Notes under the pieces: model-generated
What the model was told of the DNA's origin: nothing
Databases searched by the model: none
What the model saw: only the letters and a program-made list of their open reading frames with translations
Part shown: positions 25,636 through 34,886 of the stretch, piece after piece
Layout: every line of letters starts with the position of its first letter
Numbering within the stretch: position 1 is the first letter of the stretch
Translations under genes and position numbers: made by a program
From: Pseudomonadota bacterium
Lineage (GTDB): Bacteria > Pseudomonadota > Gammaproteobacteria > Burkholderiales > Burkholderiaceae_C
Reading direction: 5' to 3'
Length of the DNA stretch: 64,000 nt
NCBI GenBank assembly: GCA_020161775.1
Contig: JAIUOW010000009.1
Location: 1-64,000 of the forward strand

Positions 25636-26619
25636 TCACGCGGCTGAAAACCAGCCGCGGGCTTCGTTGGGCAATGCTCTTCCGGTCTGGTGTGCCCTCT
25701 CCAGCACCTGCCAGAAGTAACGGTAACTTGCCCTGTCATGCAGCTGTCCGTCCATGCTGATGGGCGCCCATTCAGCAAGAACGGCAGCTGCTATTATTTT
25801 TGTAGCAATTTCAATTTCCCCGGCTTCCGGGGCCATGGCCGCCAGGATGGGCCGGATCTGCGCGGGGTGGATGCTCCACATGCGGGTGTAGCCCAGCTCG
25901 CGCGCGGCACGCTGCGCGGCCGCCTGCATGGCCTGCGTATCGGTGAACTCGGTGACCACGCAATGCGAGGGCACCTTGGCATTGGCGTGGCAGGCCGAGG
26001 CAATTTCGAGCTTGGCGCGCACCACCAGCGGGTGGCTGAATTGGCCCGCCGACGTCATGGCATCCGACCCGATGGCGCCGCCATGGGCCGAGACAAAGTC
26101 CATCAGGCCAAAGCTGAGCGACTGCACCCGTGGATGGGCGGCGATGTCAAACGCCCGGTGCACGGCCGCGGGCGACTCGATCAGGGCGTGCAGCGGCAGG
26201 TGCGCGGCACCCGCGGTATCCAGCGCGGCAGCGGCCAGCGCGATGTCGTTCACCGACTCTACCTTGGGCAGCATGATGTGCGCGAGCCGGTGGCCCGCCT
26301 GGCCAGCGATGGTGGCCACGTCCTGCTCGAAAGCCGGGTGGTCCACCGCATGCACGCGAACGGCCACGCGCGCGCCCTGGCCGGCCTGCAACGCCAGCGA
26401 CACCACCAGCGCGGCATGGTCGGCCTCGCCGCCGGCGGGGGCACCGTCCTCGCAGTCCAGCGTCACGTCAAACACGCAGGCGCCGAACTCCTCGGTCATC
26501 TCGGCCTGCAGCTGCAGGCTCTTGCGCATCCGAGCCTCAACGCCGCTGTAATGGTCGCAGACCGGCAGCAAACCGGTCTGCGCCTGGGCGCCAAGAAGTA
26601 CGTCGCGCGGATGTGCCAC
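25636..26619 (-). CDS. HpcH/HpaI aldolase / citrate lyase beta-like (CitE family)
   Basis: A predicted 327-residue TIM-barrel lyase of the CitE/malyl-CoA lyase group. Supporting motifs are [29 protein letters not shown] (metal-binding acidic residues), [18 protein letters not shown] and LSFGLMDFV. No citrate lyase alpha or gamma genes are adjacent, so it is more likely a stand-alone malyl-, methylmalyl- or citramalyl-CoA lyase or thioesterase than part of citrate lyase. The only reasonable start is GTG 26619, five bases after the mdh stop, implying coupling to mdh. An in-frame extension into mdh is less likely. Confidence 0.82.
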   Translation of the reverse strand: MAHPRDVLLGAQAQTGLLPVCDHYSGVEARMRKSLQLQAEMTEEFGACVFDVTLDCEDGAPAGGEADHAALVVSLALQAGQGARVAVRVHAVDHPAFEQDVATIAGQAGHRLAHIMLPKVESVNDIALAAAALDTAGAAHLPLHALIESPAAVHRAFDIAAHPRVQSLSFGLMDFVSAHGGAIGSDAMTSAGQFSHPLVVRAKLEIASACHANAKVPSHCVVTEFTDTQAMQAAAQRAARELGYTRMWSIHPAQIRPILAAMAPEAGEIEIATKIIAAAVLAEWAPISMDGQLHDRASYRYFWQVLERAHQTGRALPNEARGWFSAA

Positions 26620-26624
26620 GAAAA

Positions 26625-27611
26625 TTACAGCAAATGGGCGACGCCGGCCTGCTCGTCCTGCAGTTCTTTCAGCGTCTTGTTGATGCAAGCCTGGCTGAAT
26701 TCGTCGATCGGCAGGCCTTCAACCACCTTGTACTCGCCGTTCTCGGTGGTCACCGGGAAACCGAACATGGTGTCCTTGGGGATGCCGTACTGGCCGCCCG
26801 ACGGAATGCCCATGGTGACCCACTTGCCGTTGGAGCCCAGGGCCCAGTCGCGCATGTGGTCGATGGCGGCGTTGGCGGCCGAGGCAGCCGAGGACAGGCC
26901 ACGCGCTTCGATGATGGCGGCGCCGCGCTTGCCCACGGTGGGCAGGAAGGTGTTGGCGTTCCATTCCTGATCGTTGATCATGTCCTTGACAGAGGCGCCG
27001 CCGATGGTGGCGAAGCGGTAGTCTGCGTACATGGTGGGCGAATGGTTGCCCCAGACGGTGAGTTTTTCGATGTCGGCCACGGCCTTGCCGGTCTTGGCGG
27101 CAATCTGGCTGGCAGCGCGGTTGTGGTCCAGGCGCAGCATGGCGGTGAAGTTCTTGCGCGGCAGGTCGGGCGCGCTCTTCATGGCGATGTAGGCATTGGT
27201 GTTGGCCGGGTTGCCCACCACCAGCACCTTGACGTTGCGGCTGGCCACGGCGTTCAGCGCCTTGCCCTGGCCGATGAAGATCTGGCCGTTGATGGACAAC
27301 AGCTCGGCGCGCTCCATGCCGGCCTTGCGGGGCATGGAGCCCACCAGCAGCGCGTAATCGGTGTCCTTGAACGCCGTCGTCGGGTCCCCGTGGGCTTCCA
27401 TGCCCGCCAGCAGCGGGAAAGCGCAGTCTTCCAGTTCCATCATCACGCCCTTCAGGGCCTTTTGCGGGCCTTCGGCCGGGACTTCCAGCAACTGCAGGAT
27501 GACGGGCTGGTCCTTGCCCAGCATCTCGCCAGAGGCAATGCGAAACAGCAGGGCGTAACCGATCTGGCCTGCGGCGCCGGTAACGGCAACGCGGACGGGC
27601 TTTTTGCTCAT
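26625..27611 (-). CDS. mdh: malate dehydrogenase
   Basis: A 328-residue NAD-dependent enzyme oxidising malate to oxaloacetate. The N-terminal Rossmann motif is [16 protein letters not shown]. Substrate arginines and the catalytic pair are in [22 protein letters not shown] and [12 protein letters not shown], the proton-relay histidine. It is the cytosolic-type MDH usual in Burkholderiales. A GGAGA ribosome-binding site precedes ATG 27611. It is first in the leftward unit mdh, CitE-like, secreted protein, acnB, and is divergent from gntR across a 183-bp gap containing the palindromic operator. Confidence 0.96.
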   Translation of the reverse strand: MSKKPVRVAVTGAAGQIGYALLFRIASGEMLGKDQPVILQLLEVPAEGPQKALKGVMMELEDCAFPLLAGMEAHGDPTTAFKDTDYALLVGSMPRKAGMERAELLSINGQIFIGQGKALNAVASRNVKVLVVGNPANTNAYIAMKSAPDLPRKNFTAMLRLDHNRAASQIAAKTGKAVADIEKLTVWGNHSPTMYADYRFATIGGASVKDMINDQEWNANTFLPTVGKRGAAIIEARGLSSAASAANAAIDHMRDWALGSNGKWVTMGIPSGGQYGIPKDTMFGFPVTTENGEYKVVEGLPIDEFSQACINKTLKELQDEQAGVAHLL

Positions 27612-27727
27612 GGAAAATCTCCGAAGGAAGTAATGTGAAACCGGCGTTGGCAACAGGCCTCGTGCAGGTGACGCAGGCTGTGCGGAACAGCCCTCAAGTG
27701 TACCCGCGAAACCCCTTGAGCGTCAAT

Positions 27728-27755
27728 TTGTCTTATGTCTTATATAAGATATGAT
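27728..27755 (+). promoter_or_regulatory. gntR promoter with TCTTATATAAGA operator
   Basis: A -35 box TTGTCT (27728-27733), 16-bp spacer and -10 box TATGAT (27750-27755) precede gntR by 39 bp. The spacer contains the perfect palindrome TCTTATATAAGA (27738-27749), with an extra TCTTAT half at 27731-27736. Binding there would block RNA polymerase, so negative autoregulation is likely. The operator lies in the mdh/gntR intergenic region and could also affect mdh. An identical palindrome is at 11219-11230. Confidence 0.6.
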
Positions 27756-27794
27756 CCGCTGTCATTCAAGCCCATTTCCGCACGTTGACCACGC

Positions 27795-28586
27795 ATGGCC
27801 CACACCTCACCTTCCGCGCTGAGCGACATCGCGTCCAGCGCTGACGCGCCGGTACAGCCCACGCCCGCGTTCAGCCCGCTGTACCAGCAGATCAAGGGCC
27901 TGATCCTGCAAAGCCTGCAGGCGGGCGAATGGAAGCCCGGTGAAGCCATTCCCAGCGAAATGGACCTGGCCGCGCGCTACCGCGTGAGCCAGGGCACGGT
28001 GCGCAAGGCCATCGACGACCTGGCCGCCGAAAACCTGGTGGTGCGCCGCCAGGGCAAGGGCACGTTCGTGGCCACGCATTCCGAGCAGCATGTGCAGTAC
28101 CGCTTCCTGAAGCTCATGCCCGACAGCGGCGACCAGGACAGCGAGGGCCCCGCGCAGCGCCAGATCGTCGACTGCAAGCGCCTGCGCGCCAGCGCCGAGG
28201 TGGCCCGCGCGCTGGCCCTGCGCTCGGGTGACGCGGTGCTGCAGGTGCGGCGCATCCTGTCGTTCGGCGGCGTGCCCACCATCCTGGAAGACTTGTGGCT
28301 GCCCGGCGCCGCGTTCAAGGGCCTGAGCGCCGAGCAGATGGCCGGCTACCAAGGCCCGACCTACGCCATGTTCGAGGTCGAATTCGGCGTGCGCATGGTG
28401 CGCGCCGAGGAAAAAATCCGTGCCATTGCCGCCGACGCGCAACAGGCCCAGCTGCTGCAGGTGCCCCCCGGCACCCCGCTCTTGAGCGTGGAGCGCGTGG
28501 CCTACACCTACAACGACATCCCGATGGAACTGCGCCGCGGCGTCTACCGCACGGACACCCACCACTACCGCAATGCGCTGAGCTGA
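27795..28586 (+). CDS. GntR-family regulator (HutC/UTRA type) of the TCA cluster
   Basis: A 263-residue repressor-type protein. The winged helix is at residues 25-95 (LYQQIKGLILQSLQAGEWKP, GEAIPSEMDLAARYRVSQ, GTVRKAIDDLAAENLVVRRQ, GKGTF). Residues 100-260 form a UTRA ligand-binding domain ending in VERVAYTYNDIPMELRRGVY. It lies between mdh and sdhCDAB, so it probably senses an organic acid or acyl-CoA and adjusts TCA-cycle expression; this is inference from position. A perfect palindrome lies in its own promoter. Some 20 disordered residues precede the helix-turn-helix. Confidence 0.87.
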   Translation: MAHTSPSALSDIASSADAPVQPTPAFSPLYQQIKGLILQSLQAGEWKPGEAIPSEMDLAARYRVSQGTVRKAIDDLAAENLVVRRQGKGTFVATHSEQHVQYRFLKLMPDSGDQDSEGPAQRQIVDCKRLRASAEVARALALRSGDAVLQVRRILSFGGVPTILEDLWLPGAAFKGLSAEQMAGYQGPTYAMFEVEFGVRMVRAEEKIRAIAADAQQAQLLQVPPGTPLLSVERVAYTYNDIPMELRRGVYRTDTHHYRNALS

Positions 28587-28653
28587 AGCGGCCGCGTAGC
28601 GCGCTTTGCGTGCCGGCCAGTTGCCCGGATTGCGAGGCAAAGTCGCAACCCCC

Positions 28654-28681
28654 GTGTCAGGTTTGTGCGTTGCAATAGAAT
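28654..28681 (+). promoter_or_regulatory. candidate sdh operon promoter
   Basis: GTGTCA (28654-28659) and TAGAAT (28676-28681) with a 16-bp spacer lie 60 bp upstream of sdhC, giving a leader of about 54 nt. The leader contains a short inverted repeat, TTGTC and GACAA with a 7-nt loop. No copy of the TCTTATATAAGA palindrome is seen here. Confidence 0.4.
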
Positions 28682-28741
28682 TTTGGGTTGTCTGCTTCTG
28701 ACAAATTACAACGCGGTTACATCACATCCACGAAAGTTCAC

Positions 28742-29176
28742 ATGACCGAGCTTGCCAAAAAGCGGCCTGAGTTCCGCAACATCAACGCCCTGACGGATCT
28801 TCCGTCGTACCGCCTGCCGGCTGCGGGCTGGGTGTCCATCCTTCACCGCGTGAGCGGCGTAATGATGTTCCTGCTGATGCCCTTCATCATCTGGATGTTC
28901 GACACCTCCGTTTCCTCCGAATACTCGTTCGCCCGCTTCAAGGCCGCTTTCAACAGCGGCCTTGGTTTTGTGCCGGGCTGGTTCTTCAAGCTGGTGGCGC
29001 TGGCGCTGATCTGGGCCTACCTGCACCACTTCATCGCCGGCCTGCGCCACCTGTGGATGGACGTGAGCCACGCCGCGGTGAGCAAGGAATTCGGCAAGTC
29101 TTCCGCCCTGGTCACCCTGGCCCTGAGCATCCTGCTCACCCTGGTGCTGGGCGCCAAGCTGTTCGGCCTGTACTAA
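28742..29176 (+). CDS. sdhC: succinate dehydrogenase cytochrome b556 subunit
   Basis: A 144-residue membrane anchor of respiratory complex II with three transmembrane helices. The LHRVSGVMMFLLMPFIIWMF segment holds the quinone-proximal serine and arginine region, and HHFIAGLRHLWMD holds the haem-ligand histidine. It helps bind haem b and ubiquinone with SdhD. ATG 28742 (MTELAKKRPEFRNIN) is the family start. First gene of sdhCDAB-sdhE. Confidence 0.93.
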   Translation: MTELAKKRPEFRNINALTDLPSYRLPAAGWVSILHRVSGVMMFLLMPFIIWMFDTSVSSEYSFARFKAAFNSGLGFVPGWFFKLVALALIWAYLHHFIAGLRHLWMDVSHAAVSKEFGKSSALVTLALSILLTLVLGAKLFGLY

Positions 29177-29194
29177 GCAAAAAGGAGCACAAGA

Positions 29195-29560
29195 ATGTCT
29201 GTCAACTACGGCTCCAAGCGCACGGTCGTCGGCGCGCACTACGGCCTTCGCGACTGGCTGAGCCAGCGCGTCACCGCGGGCCTGATGGCCCTGTTCACCC
29301 TGATCGTGCTGGCCCAGGTGATCTTCAGCCGAGGCCCGGTCAGCTACGACAAATGGGCCGGCATTTTTGCCAGCCAGTGGATGAAGGTGCTCACCTTCTC
29401 CGTGATCGCCGCCTTGCTGTGGCATGTGTGGGTCGGCATGCGCGATGTCTGGATGGACTACGTCAAGCCCGTGTGGCTGCGCCTGGCGCTGCAGATCTTC
29501 ACGATCGTCTGGCTGACCGGCTGTGCCGGCTGGGCCATCCAGGTGCTGTGGCGCCTGTAA
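29195..29560 (+). CDS. sdhD: succinate dehydrogenase membrane anchor subunit
   Basis: A 121-residue small anchor subunit with three hydrophobic helices. GLRDWLSQRVTAGLMALF opens the first helix, and HVWVGMRDVWMDY in the second holds the second haem b ligand and a quinone-site arginine/tyrosine region. It starts 18 bp after sdhC with an AAAGGAG ribosome-binding site and precedes sdhA by 28 bp. Confidence 0.92.
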   Translation: MSVNYGSKRTVVGAHYGLRDWLSQRVTAGLMALFTLIVLAQVIFSRGPVSYDKWAGIFASQWMKVLTFSVIAALLWHVWVGMRDVWMDYVKPVWLRLALQIFTIVWLTGCAGWAIQVLWRL

Positions 29561-29588
29561 GCGCAAACCATAACGAGACCCACGAACC

Positions 29589-31397
29589 ATGAGCTACACA
29601 AGCAACAACATCACCACGCGCAAGTTCGACGTCGTCATCGTCGGCGCGGGCGGCTCGGGCATGCGCGCATCGCTGCAACTGGCACGTGCCGGCCTGAACG
29701 TCGCCGTGCTGTCCAAGGTGTTCCCCACCCGCTCCCACACCGTGGCTGCCCAGGGTGGCATCGGCGCGTCGCTGGGCAATATGTCGGAGGACAACTGGCA
29801 CTACCACTTCTACGACACCGTCAAGGGCTCCGACTGGCTGGGCGACCAGGATGCCATCGAGTTCATGTGCCGCGAAGCCCCCAAGGTCGTGTACGACCTG
29901 GAGCACATGGGCATGCCGTTTGACCGCAACCCCGACGGCACGATCTACCAGCGCCCGTTCGGTGGCCACACGGCCAACTATGGCGAAAAGCCGGTGCAGC
30001 GCGCCTGCGCGGCGGCCGACCGCACCGGCCACGCCATGCTGCACACGCTGTACCAGCAGAACGTCAAGGCCCGGACCAGCTTCTTCGTGGAATGGATGGC
30101 CATGGACCTGATCCGCGACGCCGAGGGCGACGTGGTGGGCGTGACGGCCCTGGAAATGGAAACCGGCGACCTGCACGTGCTGCATGCCAAGACCGTGCTG
30201 CTGGCCACCGGCGGCGCCGGCCGCATCTTTGCAGCATCCACCAACGCCTTCATCAACACCGGCGACGGCCTGGGCATGGCCGCCCGCGCCAACATCCCCC
30301 TGCAGGACATGGAGTTCTGGCAGTTCCACCCCACCGGCGTGGCCGGCGCGGGCGTGCTGCTGACCGAAGGCTGCCGCGGCGAGGGCGCGATCCTGCTCAA
30401 CAGCAATGGCGAGCGCTTCATGGAACGCTACGCGCCCACGCTGAAAGACCTGGCGCCGCGCGACTTCGTCTCGCGCTGCATGGACCAGGAAATCAAGGAA
30501 GGCCGCGGCTGTGGTCCGAACAAGGACTACATCCTGCTCAAGCTGGATCACCTGGGCGCCGACACCATCCACAAGCGCCTGCCCTCCGTGTATGAAATTG
30601 GCGTGAACTTCGCCAACGTGAACATCACGCGCGAGCCCATCCCCGTGGTGCCCACCATCCACTACCAGATGGGCGGCATCCCGACCAACATCAATGGCCA
30701 GGTCGTCGTGCAGAACGGGGACGTCCACAACCAGGTGGTCAACGGCCTGTACGCCGTGGGCGAATGCTCCTGCGTGAGCGTGCACGGCGCCAACCGGCTG
30801 GGCACCAACTCGCTGCTGGACCTGCTGGTGTTCGGCCGTGCCGCGGGCAACCACATCGTCGAATACGCGAGCAAGTCCAAGTCGTTCAAGGACCTGCCGG
30901 CCAACGCCGCCGACTTCACGCTGGCGCGCCTGAACCGTTACGAAACGTCCACCAGCGGCGAATACGCCCAGGACGTGGCCAACGACATCCGTGCGTCGAT
31001 GCAGCAGCATGCGGGCGTGTTCCGCACGCAGGCCAGCATGGACGAGGGCGTGGCCAAGATCGCCGCCCTGCGCGAGCGCGTCAAGGCCATCACGCTCAAG
31101 GACAAGTCCAAGGTGTTCAACACCGCCCGCATTGAGGCCCTGGAAGTTGAAAACCTCATCGAATGCGCCCAGGCCACCATCGTGTCGGCTGCGGCGCGCC
31201 ACGAATGCCGCGGTGCCCACACGGTCTATGACTACGAAAAGCCGGCGGACGACCCGGTCTCACCGTTGGGCCGCGACGACGCCAACTGGATGAAGCACAC
31301 GCTGTGGCACAGCGCCAGCAACAACCTGACGTACAAGCCCGTCAACCTCAAGCCGCTGACGGTCGAGTCGGTCCCCCCGAAGGTCCGTACGTTCTAG
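29589..31397 (+). CDS. sdhA: succinate dehydrogenase flavoprotein subunit
   Basis: A 602-residue catalytic subunit that oxidises succinate to fumarate with covalently bound FAD. The N-terminal VIVGAGGSGMRASLQLA is the FAD Rossmann motif, and the covalent FAD histidine lies in TRSHTVAAQGG. Substrate residues are in FHPTGVAGAG, TEGCRGEGA and PTIHYQMGGIPTN. The C-terminal LTYKPVNLKPLTVESVPPK is typical. Cytoplasmic face of the inner membrane, complexed with SdhB. Confidence 0.97.
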   Translation: MSYTSNNITTRKFDVVIVGAGGSGMRASLQLARAGLNVAVLSKVFPTRSHTVAAQGGIGASLGNMSEDNWHYHFYDTVKGSDWLGDQDAIEFMCREAPKVVYDLEHMGMPFDRNPDGTIYQRPFGGHTANYGEKPVQRACAAADRTGHAMLHTLYQQNVKARTSFFVEWMAMDLIRDAEGDVVGVTALEMETGDLHVLHAKTVLLATGGAGRIFAASTNAFINTGDGLGMAARANIPLQDMEFWQFHPTGVAGAGVLLTEGCRGEGAILLNSNGERFMERYAPTLKDLAPRDFVSRCMDQEIKEGRGCGPNKDYILLKLDHLGADTIHKRLPSVYEIGVNFANVNITREPIPVVPTIHYQMGGIPTNINGQVVVQNGDVHNQVVNGLYAVGECSCVSVHGANRLGTNSLLDLLVFGRAAGNHIVEYASKSKSFKDLPANAADFTLARLNRYETSTSGEYAQDVANDIRASMQQHAGVFRTQASMDEGVAKIAALRERVKAITLKDKSKVFNTARIEALEVENLIECAQATIVSAAARHECRGAHTVYDYEKPADDPVSPLGRDDANWMKHTLWHSASNNLTYKPVNLKPLTVESVPPKVRTF

Positions 31398-31440
31398 TAC
31401 GTAGCCGCGTTACCCGTAAAGTCCAACACAAGCCCACGCC

Positions 31441-32145
31441 ATGACAAAACGCACTTTCCAGATCTACCGTTACGACCCGGACAAGGACGCCAAGCCGTAC
31501 ATGCAGACCATCGAGATCGAGCTCGACGGCCATGAGCGCATGCTGCTGGACGCGCTGATGAAGCTCAAGGCCCAGGACCCGACGCTGTCGTTCCGCCGCT
31601 CGTGCCGCGAGGGTGTCTGCGGCTCCGACGCCATGAACATCAACGGCAAGAACGGCCTGGCCTGCCTGACCAACATGAACACCCTGCCCGGAACCGTGGT
31701 GCTCAAGCCCCTGCCGGGCCTGCCGGTGATCCGCGACCTGATCGTGGACATGACGCAGTTCTTCAAGCAGTACAACTCGATCAAGCCGTACCTGGTCAAC
31801 GACAACGTGCCGCCCGAGACCGAGCGGCTGCAGTCGCCCGAGGAGCGCGAGGAACTCAACGGCCTGTACGAGTGCATCCTGTGCGCCAGCTGCTCGACCA
31901 GTTGCCCCAGCTTCTGGTGGAACCCCGACAAGTTCGTCGGCCCGGCTGGCCTGCTGCAGGCCTACCGTTTCATCGCGGACAGCCGCGACGAAGCCACCGC
32001 CGAGCGCCTGGACAACCTGGAAGACCCGTACCGGCTGTTCCGCTGCCACACCATCATGAACTGTGTGGACGTGTGCCCCAAGGGATTGAACCCCACGATG
32101 GCGATTGGCAAGATCAAGGAACTGATGGTGCGCCGCGCTGTATGA
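31441..32145 (+). CDS. sdhB: succinate dehydrogenase iron-sulfur subunit
   Basis: A 234-residue electron-transfer subunit. The N-terminal ferredoxin-like domain binds [2Fe-2S] through SCREGVCGSDAMNINGKNG and LACL. The C-terminal domain carries [4Fe-4S] and [3Fe-4S] ligands in CILCASCSTSCPSFWW and CHTIMNCVDVCPKGLNP. It starts 43 bp after sdhA and overlaps sdhE by four bases (ATGA). Confidence 0.97.
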   Translation: MTKRTFQIYRYDPDKDAKPYMQTIEIELDGHERMLLDALMKLKAQDPTLSFRRSCREGVCGSDAMNINGKNGLACLTNMNTLPGTVVLKPLPGLPVIRDLIVDMTQFFKQYNSIKPYLVNDNVPPETERLQSPEEREELNGLYECILCASCSTSCPSFWWNPDKFVGPAGLLQAYRFIADSRDEATAERLDNLEDPYRLFRCHTIMNCVDVCPKGLNPTMAIGKIKELMVRRAV

Positions 32146-32414
32146 CCGTCATGGAAGATGCGCTGCTGGATGAACGGGCCCTGAGCAAGCTGCGCTGGCG
32201 TTGCCGCCGCGGCCTGCTTGAAAACGACCTGTTCATCGAGCGCTTCTTCGCGAAATACGCAAGCAGCCTGACCGTGGGCCAGGCCGAGGGCCTGAATGTT
32301 TTGATGGATTTGGCAGACAACGACCTGATGGACCTCCTGCTTCGCCGGCGGGAACCCGAGGACGACATAAACACAACAGAAGTAAGACAAGTGCTGGAGA
32401 TGCTGCGGACCTGA
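32142..32414 (+). CDS. sdhE: succinate dehydrogenase assembly factor SdhE
   Basis: A 90-residue helical protein of the SdhE/SDH5/CptB family that promotes covalent attachment of FAD to SdhA. The RGxxE motif is seen as [15 protein letters not shown], and the C-terminal helices include [19 protein letters not shown]. It overlaps sdhB by four bases, which fits its role in maturing the complex. The ATG at 32142 is preferred for this coupling; ATG 32151 is an alternative. Confidence 0.93.
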   Translation: MTVMEDALLDERALSKLRWRCRRGLLENDLFIERFFAKYASSLTVGQAEGLNVLMDLADNDLMDLLLRRREPEDDINTTEVRQVLEMLRT

Positions 32415-32479
32415 GGCGCTTTACGCCACAGGAACTTCAAGCGCCAGAAGATTGGGCACGAAACTCAAGGAAACCGGAA

Positions 32480-33790
32480 ATGAAACTCGCCGACAACAAA
32501 GCCACCCTGTCGTTCTCCAACGGCAGCCCCAGTGTTGAACTGCCCGTGTACCACGGCAGCATCGGCCCGGATGTCGTGGACATCCGCAAGCTGTATGCGC
32601 AGACCGGCATGTTCACCTACGACCCCGGCTTCCTGTCGACGGCGGCGACCCAGTCGGCCATCACTTACATCGACGGCGACAAGGGCGAGCTGCTGTACCG
32701 CGGCTATCCCATCGAGCAGCTGGCCACCGAGTGCGACTTCCTGGAGACCTGCCACCTGCTGCTGTACGGTGACCTGCCCAACGGCGAGCAGAAGACCAAG
32801 TTCACCAAGCTCGTGACCAACCACACCATGGTCAACGAGCAGATGCAGTTCTTCCTGCGCGGCTTTCGCCGTGACGCGCACCCCATGGCCATCATGACCG
32901 GCCTGGTGGGCGCCCTGTCGGCCTTCTATCACGACAGCACCGATATCAACAACCCGGAACACCGCAACATCTCGGCCATCCGCCTGATCGCCAAGATGCC
33001 CACGCTGGTGGCCATGGCCTACAAATACACGGTGGGCCAGCCCTACATGTACCCCAAGAACGAGCTGAGCTACGCGGGCAACTTCCTGCACATGATGTTC
33101 GCCACGCCCTGCGAGCCATACGTGGTCAACCCGGTGCTGGAGCGTGCGCTGGACCGCATCTTCATCCTGCACGCCGACCACGAGCAGAACGCCTCCACCT
33201 CGACCGTGCGCCTGTGCGGCAGCTCGGGCACGAACCCGTTCGCGGCCATTGCGGCCGGCGTGGCGTGCCTGTGGGGCCCCGCGCACGGCGGCGCGAATGA
33301 AGCGGCGCTGAACATGCTGGGCGACATCCAGAAGGCCGGCGGCGTCGAGAAGATCGGTGAGTTCATCAAGCAGGTCAAGGACAAGAGCTCCAACGTCAAG
33401 CTCATGGGCTTTGGCCACCGCGTCTACAAGAACTACGACCCGCGCGCCAAGCTCATGCAGGAAACCTGCAAGGAAGTGCTGGGCGAGTTGGGCCTGCACA
33501 ACGACCCGCTGTTCAAGCTGGCCATGGCACTGGAGAAGATTGCCCTGGAAGACGAATACTTCGTCTCGCGCAAGCTCTACCCGAACGTGGACTTCTACTC
33601 CGGCATCGTTCAGCGCGCCATCGGCATCCCGGTGCCGCTGTTCACCGCCATCTTTGCGCTGGCCCGCACGGTGGGCTGGATTGCCCAGCTCAATGAAATG
33701 ATCGGCGACCCCGAGTACAAGATCGGCCGCCCGCGCCAGCTGTTCAGCGGCGCCACGCCGCGCAACGTCAAGCCCATCGCTGACCGCTGA
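32480..33790 (+). CDS. gltA: citrate synthase (type II, hexameric)
   Basis: A 436-residue TCA-cycle enzyme condensing oxaloacetate and acetyl-CoA. Catalytic residues lie in [46 protein letters not shown] and the C-terminal region containing [11 protein letters not shown]. The N-terminal beta-rich segment ([18 protein letters not shown]) and the length mark the NADH-sensitive gram-negative form. It is last in the sdhCDAB-sdhE-gltA cluster, 65 bp after sdhE, with its own GGAAA-type ribosome-binding site, and is followed by an intrinsic terminator. Confidence 0.97.
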   Translation: MKLADNKATLSFSNGSPSVELPVYHGSIGPDVVDIRKLYAQTGMFTYDPGFLSTAATQSAITYIDGDKGELLYRGYPIEQLATECDFLETCHLLLYGDLPNGEQKTKFTKLVTNHTMVNEQMQFFLRGFRRDAHPMAIMTGLVGALSAFYHDSTDINNPEHRNISAIRLIAKMPTLVAMAYKYTVGQPYMYPKNELSYAGNFLHMMFATPCEPYVVNPVLERALDRIFILHADHEQNASTSTVRLCGSSGTNPFAAIAAGVACLWGPAHGGANEAALNMLGDIQKAGGVEKIGEFIKQVKDKSSNVKLMGFGHRVYKNYDPRAKLMQETCKEVLGELGLHNDPLFKLAMALEKIALEDEYFVSRKLYPNVDFYSGIVQRAIGIPVPLFTAIFALARTVGWIAQLNEMIGDPEYKIGRPRQLFSGATPRNVKPIADR

Positions 33791-33811
33791 TCCGGCACTT
33801 CGCCCTTCTGG

Positions 33812-33840
33812 ACCCGCCGCGCGCAAGCCCGGCGGGTTTT
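33812..33840 (+). terminator. intrinsic terminator of gltA / sdh operon
   Basis: ACCCGCCG (33812-33819), a 10-nt loop and CGGCGGGT (33830-33837) form an 8-bp GC-rich stem followed by TTTTGCTTTT. It lies 21 bp after the gltA stop. Confidence 0.85.
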
Positions 33841-33876
33841 GCTTTTGCGCACACGGCCATCTTGAATCGCGATGAC

Positions 33877-33890
33877 GAAGATACGTCTTC
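33877..33890. promoter_or_regulatory. inverted repeat upstream of the LysR gene
   Basis: GAAGATACGTCTTC pairs GAAGA with TCTTC around TACG, in the 54 bp before the LysR-type gene. LysR regulators commonly bind such dyads near their own promoter. CGATGA at 33870 and TCATCG at 33911 form a second, looser pair. Operator function is inferred. Confidence 0.35.
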
Positions 33891-33930
33891 AGTGGGAAAA
33901 TGCAACGATTCATCGTCGAACACGATGCCC

Positions 33931-34860
33931 ATGAAACCTTCCGAGCGTAACTTTGCCCGCCGCGTTGACCTGACCTCGCTACAGCTGTTCGTAGCGGTGT
34001 GCGAACTCGGCAGCATCGGCAAGGCCGCCGAGCGGGAATTCATCGCGGCATCGGCGGTCAGCAAGCGCCTGTCGGACCTGGAGGCCGCGCTGGAAACGCC
34101 GCTGCTGCACCGCCATACCCGGGGCGTCAGCCTGACACCCGCCGGCGAAAGCCTGCTGCACCACGCACGGTCCGTGCTGTTCGGCCTGGAAAAAATGCAG
34201 GCCGAACTCAGTGAGTACGCCGATGGCGTGCGCGGCCATGTGCGCATCCACGCGAGTATCTCGGCCGTGGTGCAGTTCCTGCCCGAAGACCTGGGCTCGT
34301 TCATCCGCCAGCATGGCGAGGTGAAGATCGACCTGGAGGAACACCTGTCCACCGAAGTGGCGCGCGCTGTGCAGGAAGGCGCTGCCGACCTGGGCGTGTG
34401 CAACACCGGCAGCGTGGGCCGCACCGGGCTGGGCCAGCTGCAATCGCTGCCCTACCGGCAGGACCAGTTGGTGCTGGTGGTGCCGCGCGGCCACGCGCTG
34501 GACGGGCAGGGTCCGGTGCCCTTTACCGACACACTGGCGTTCGACCACGTGGGCCTGCACGCCAACAGTTCCATTTACCTGTCCATGCACCAGGCCGCGC
34601 AGCAGGCCGGGCGCGCCATCCGCCTGCGCATGCGCGTGTCCGGCCTGGACACCATGTGCCGCATGATCGACAAGGGCCTGGGCGTGGGCGTGATGCCGCA
34701 ACGGGCGTTCGAGCTCATGCGCGGGCTGGGCGAGCTGACCTGCGTGACGCTGGCCGACGAATGGGCCGTGCGCCGCATCGAGCTGCTGGCCCGTGACTTC
34801 TCTACCCTGCCGGTCACGGCACGCCTGCTGGTCGATCACCTGCGCAGCCCCGCCGAATAA
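33931..34860 (+). CDS. LysR-family transcriptional regulator
   Basis: A 309-residue regulator with an N-terminal winged helix-turn-helix ([20 protein letters not shown], then [34 protein letters not shown]). The effector domain of periplasmic-binding-protein fold covers residues 95-300. It directly precedes leuCDB in the same orientation, a placement seen often in Burkholderiales, so regulation of leucine synthesis is possible but not shown by sequence. Start ATG 33931 was chosen over 33925 by only two residues; neither has a strong ribosome-binding site. Confidence 0.88.
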   Translation: MKPSERNFARRVDLTSLQLFVAVCELGSIGKAAEREFIAASAVSKRLSDLEAALETPLLHRHTRGVSLTPAGESLLHHARSVLFGLEKMQAELSEYADGVRGHVRIHASISAVVQFLPEDLGSFIRQHGEVKIDLEEHLSTEVARAVQEGAADLGVCNTGSVGRTGLGQLQSLPYRQDQLVLVVPRGHALDGQGPVPFTDTLAFDHVGLHANSSIYLSMHQAAQQAGRAIRLRMRVSGLDTMCRMIDKGLGVGVMPQRAFELMRGLGELTCVTLADEWAVRRIELLARDFSTLPVTARLLVDHLRSPAE

Positions 34861-34886
34861 AATTCAAGCCACACCACGAGGAAACC

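Noticed and set aside
25636-26688. CitE-like gene starting inside mdh (up to 26688)
   Set aside because: The added residues overlap mdh coding sequence and are not family-like; GTG 26619 gives the expected length.
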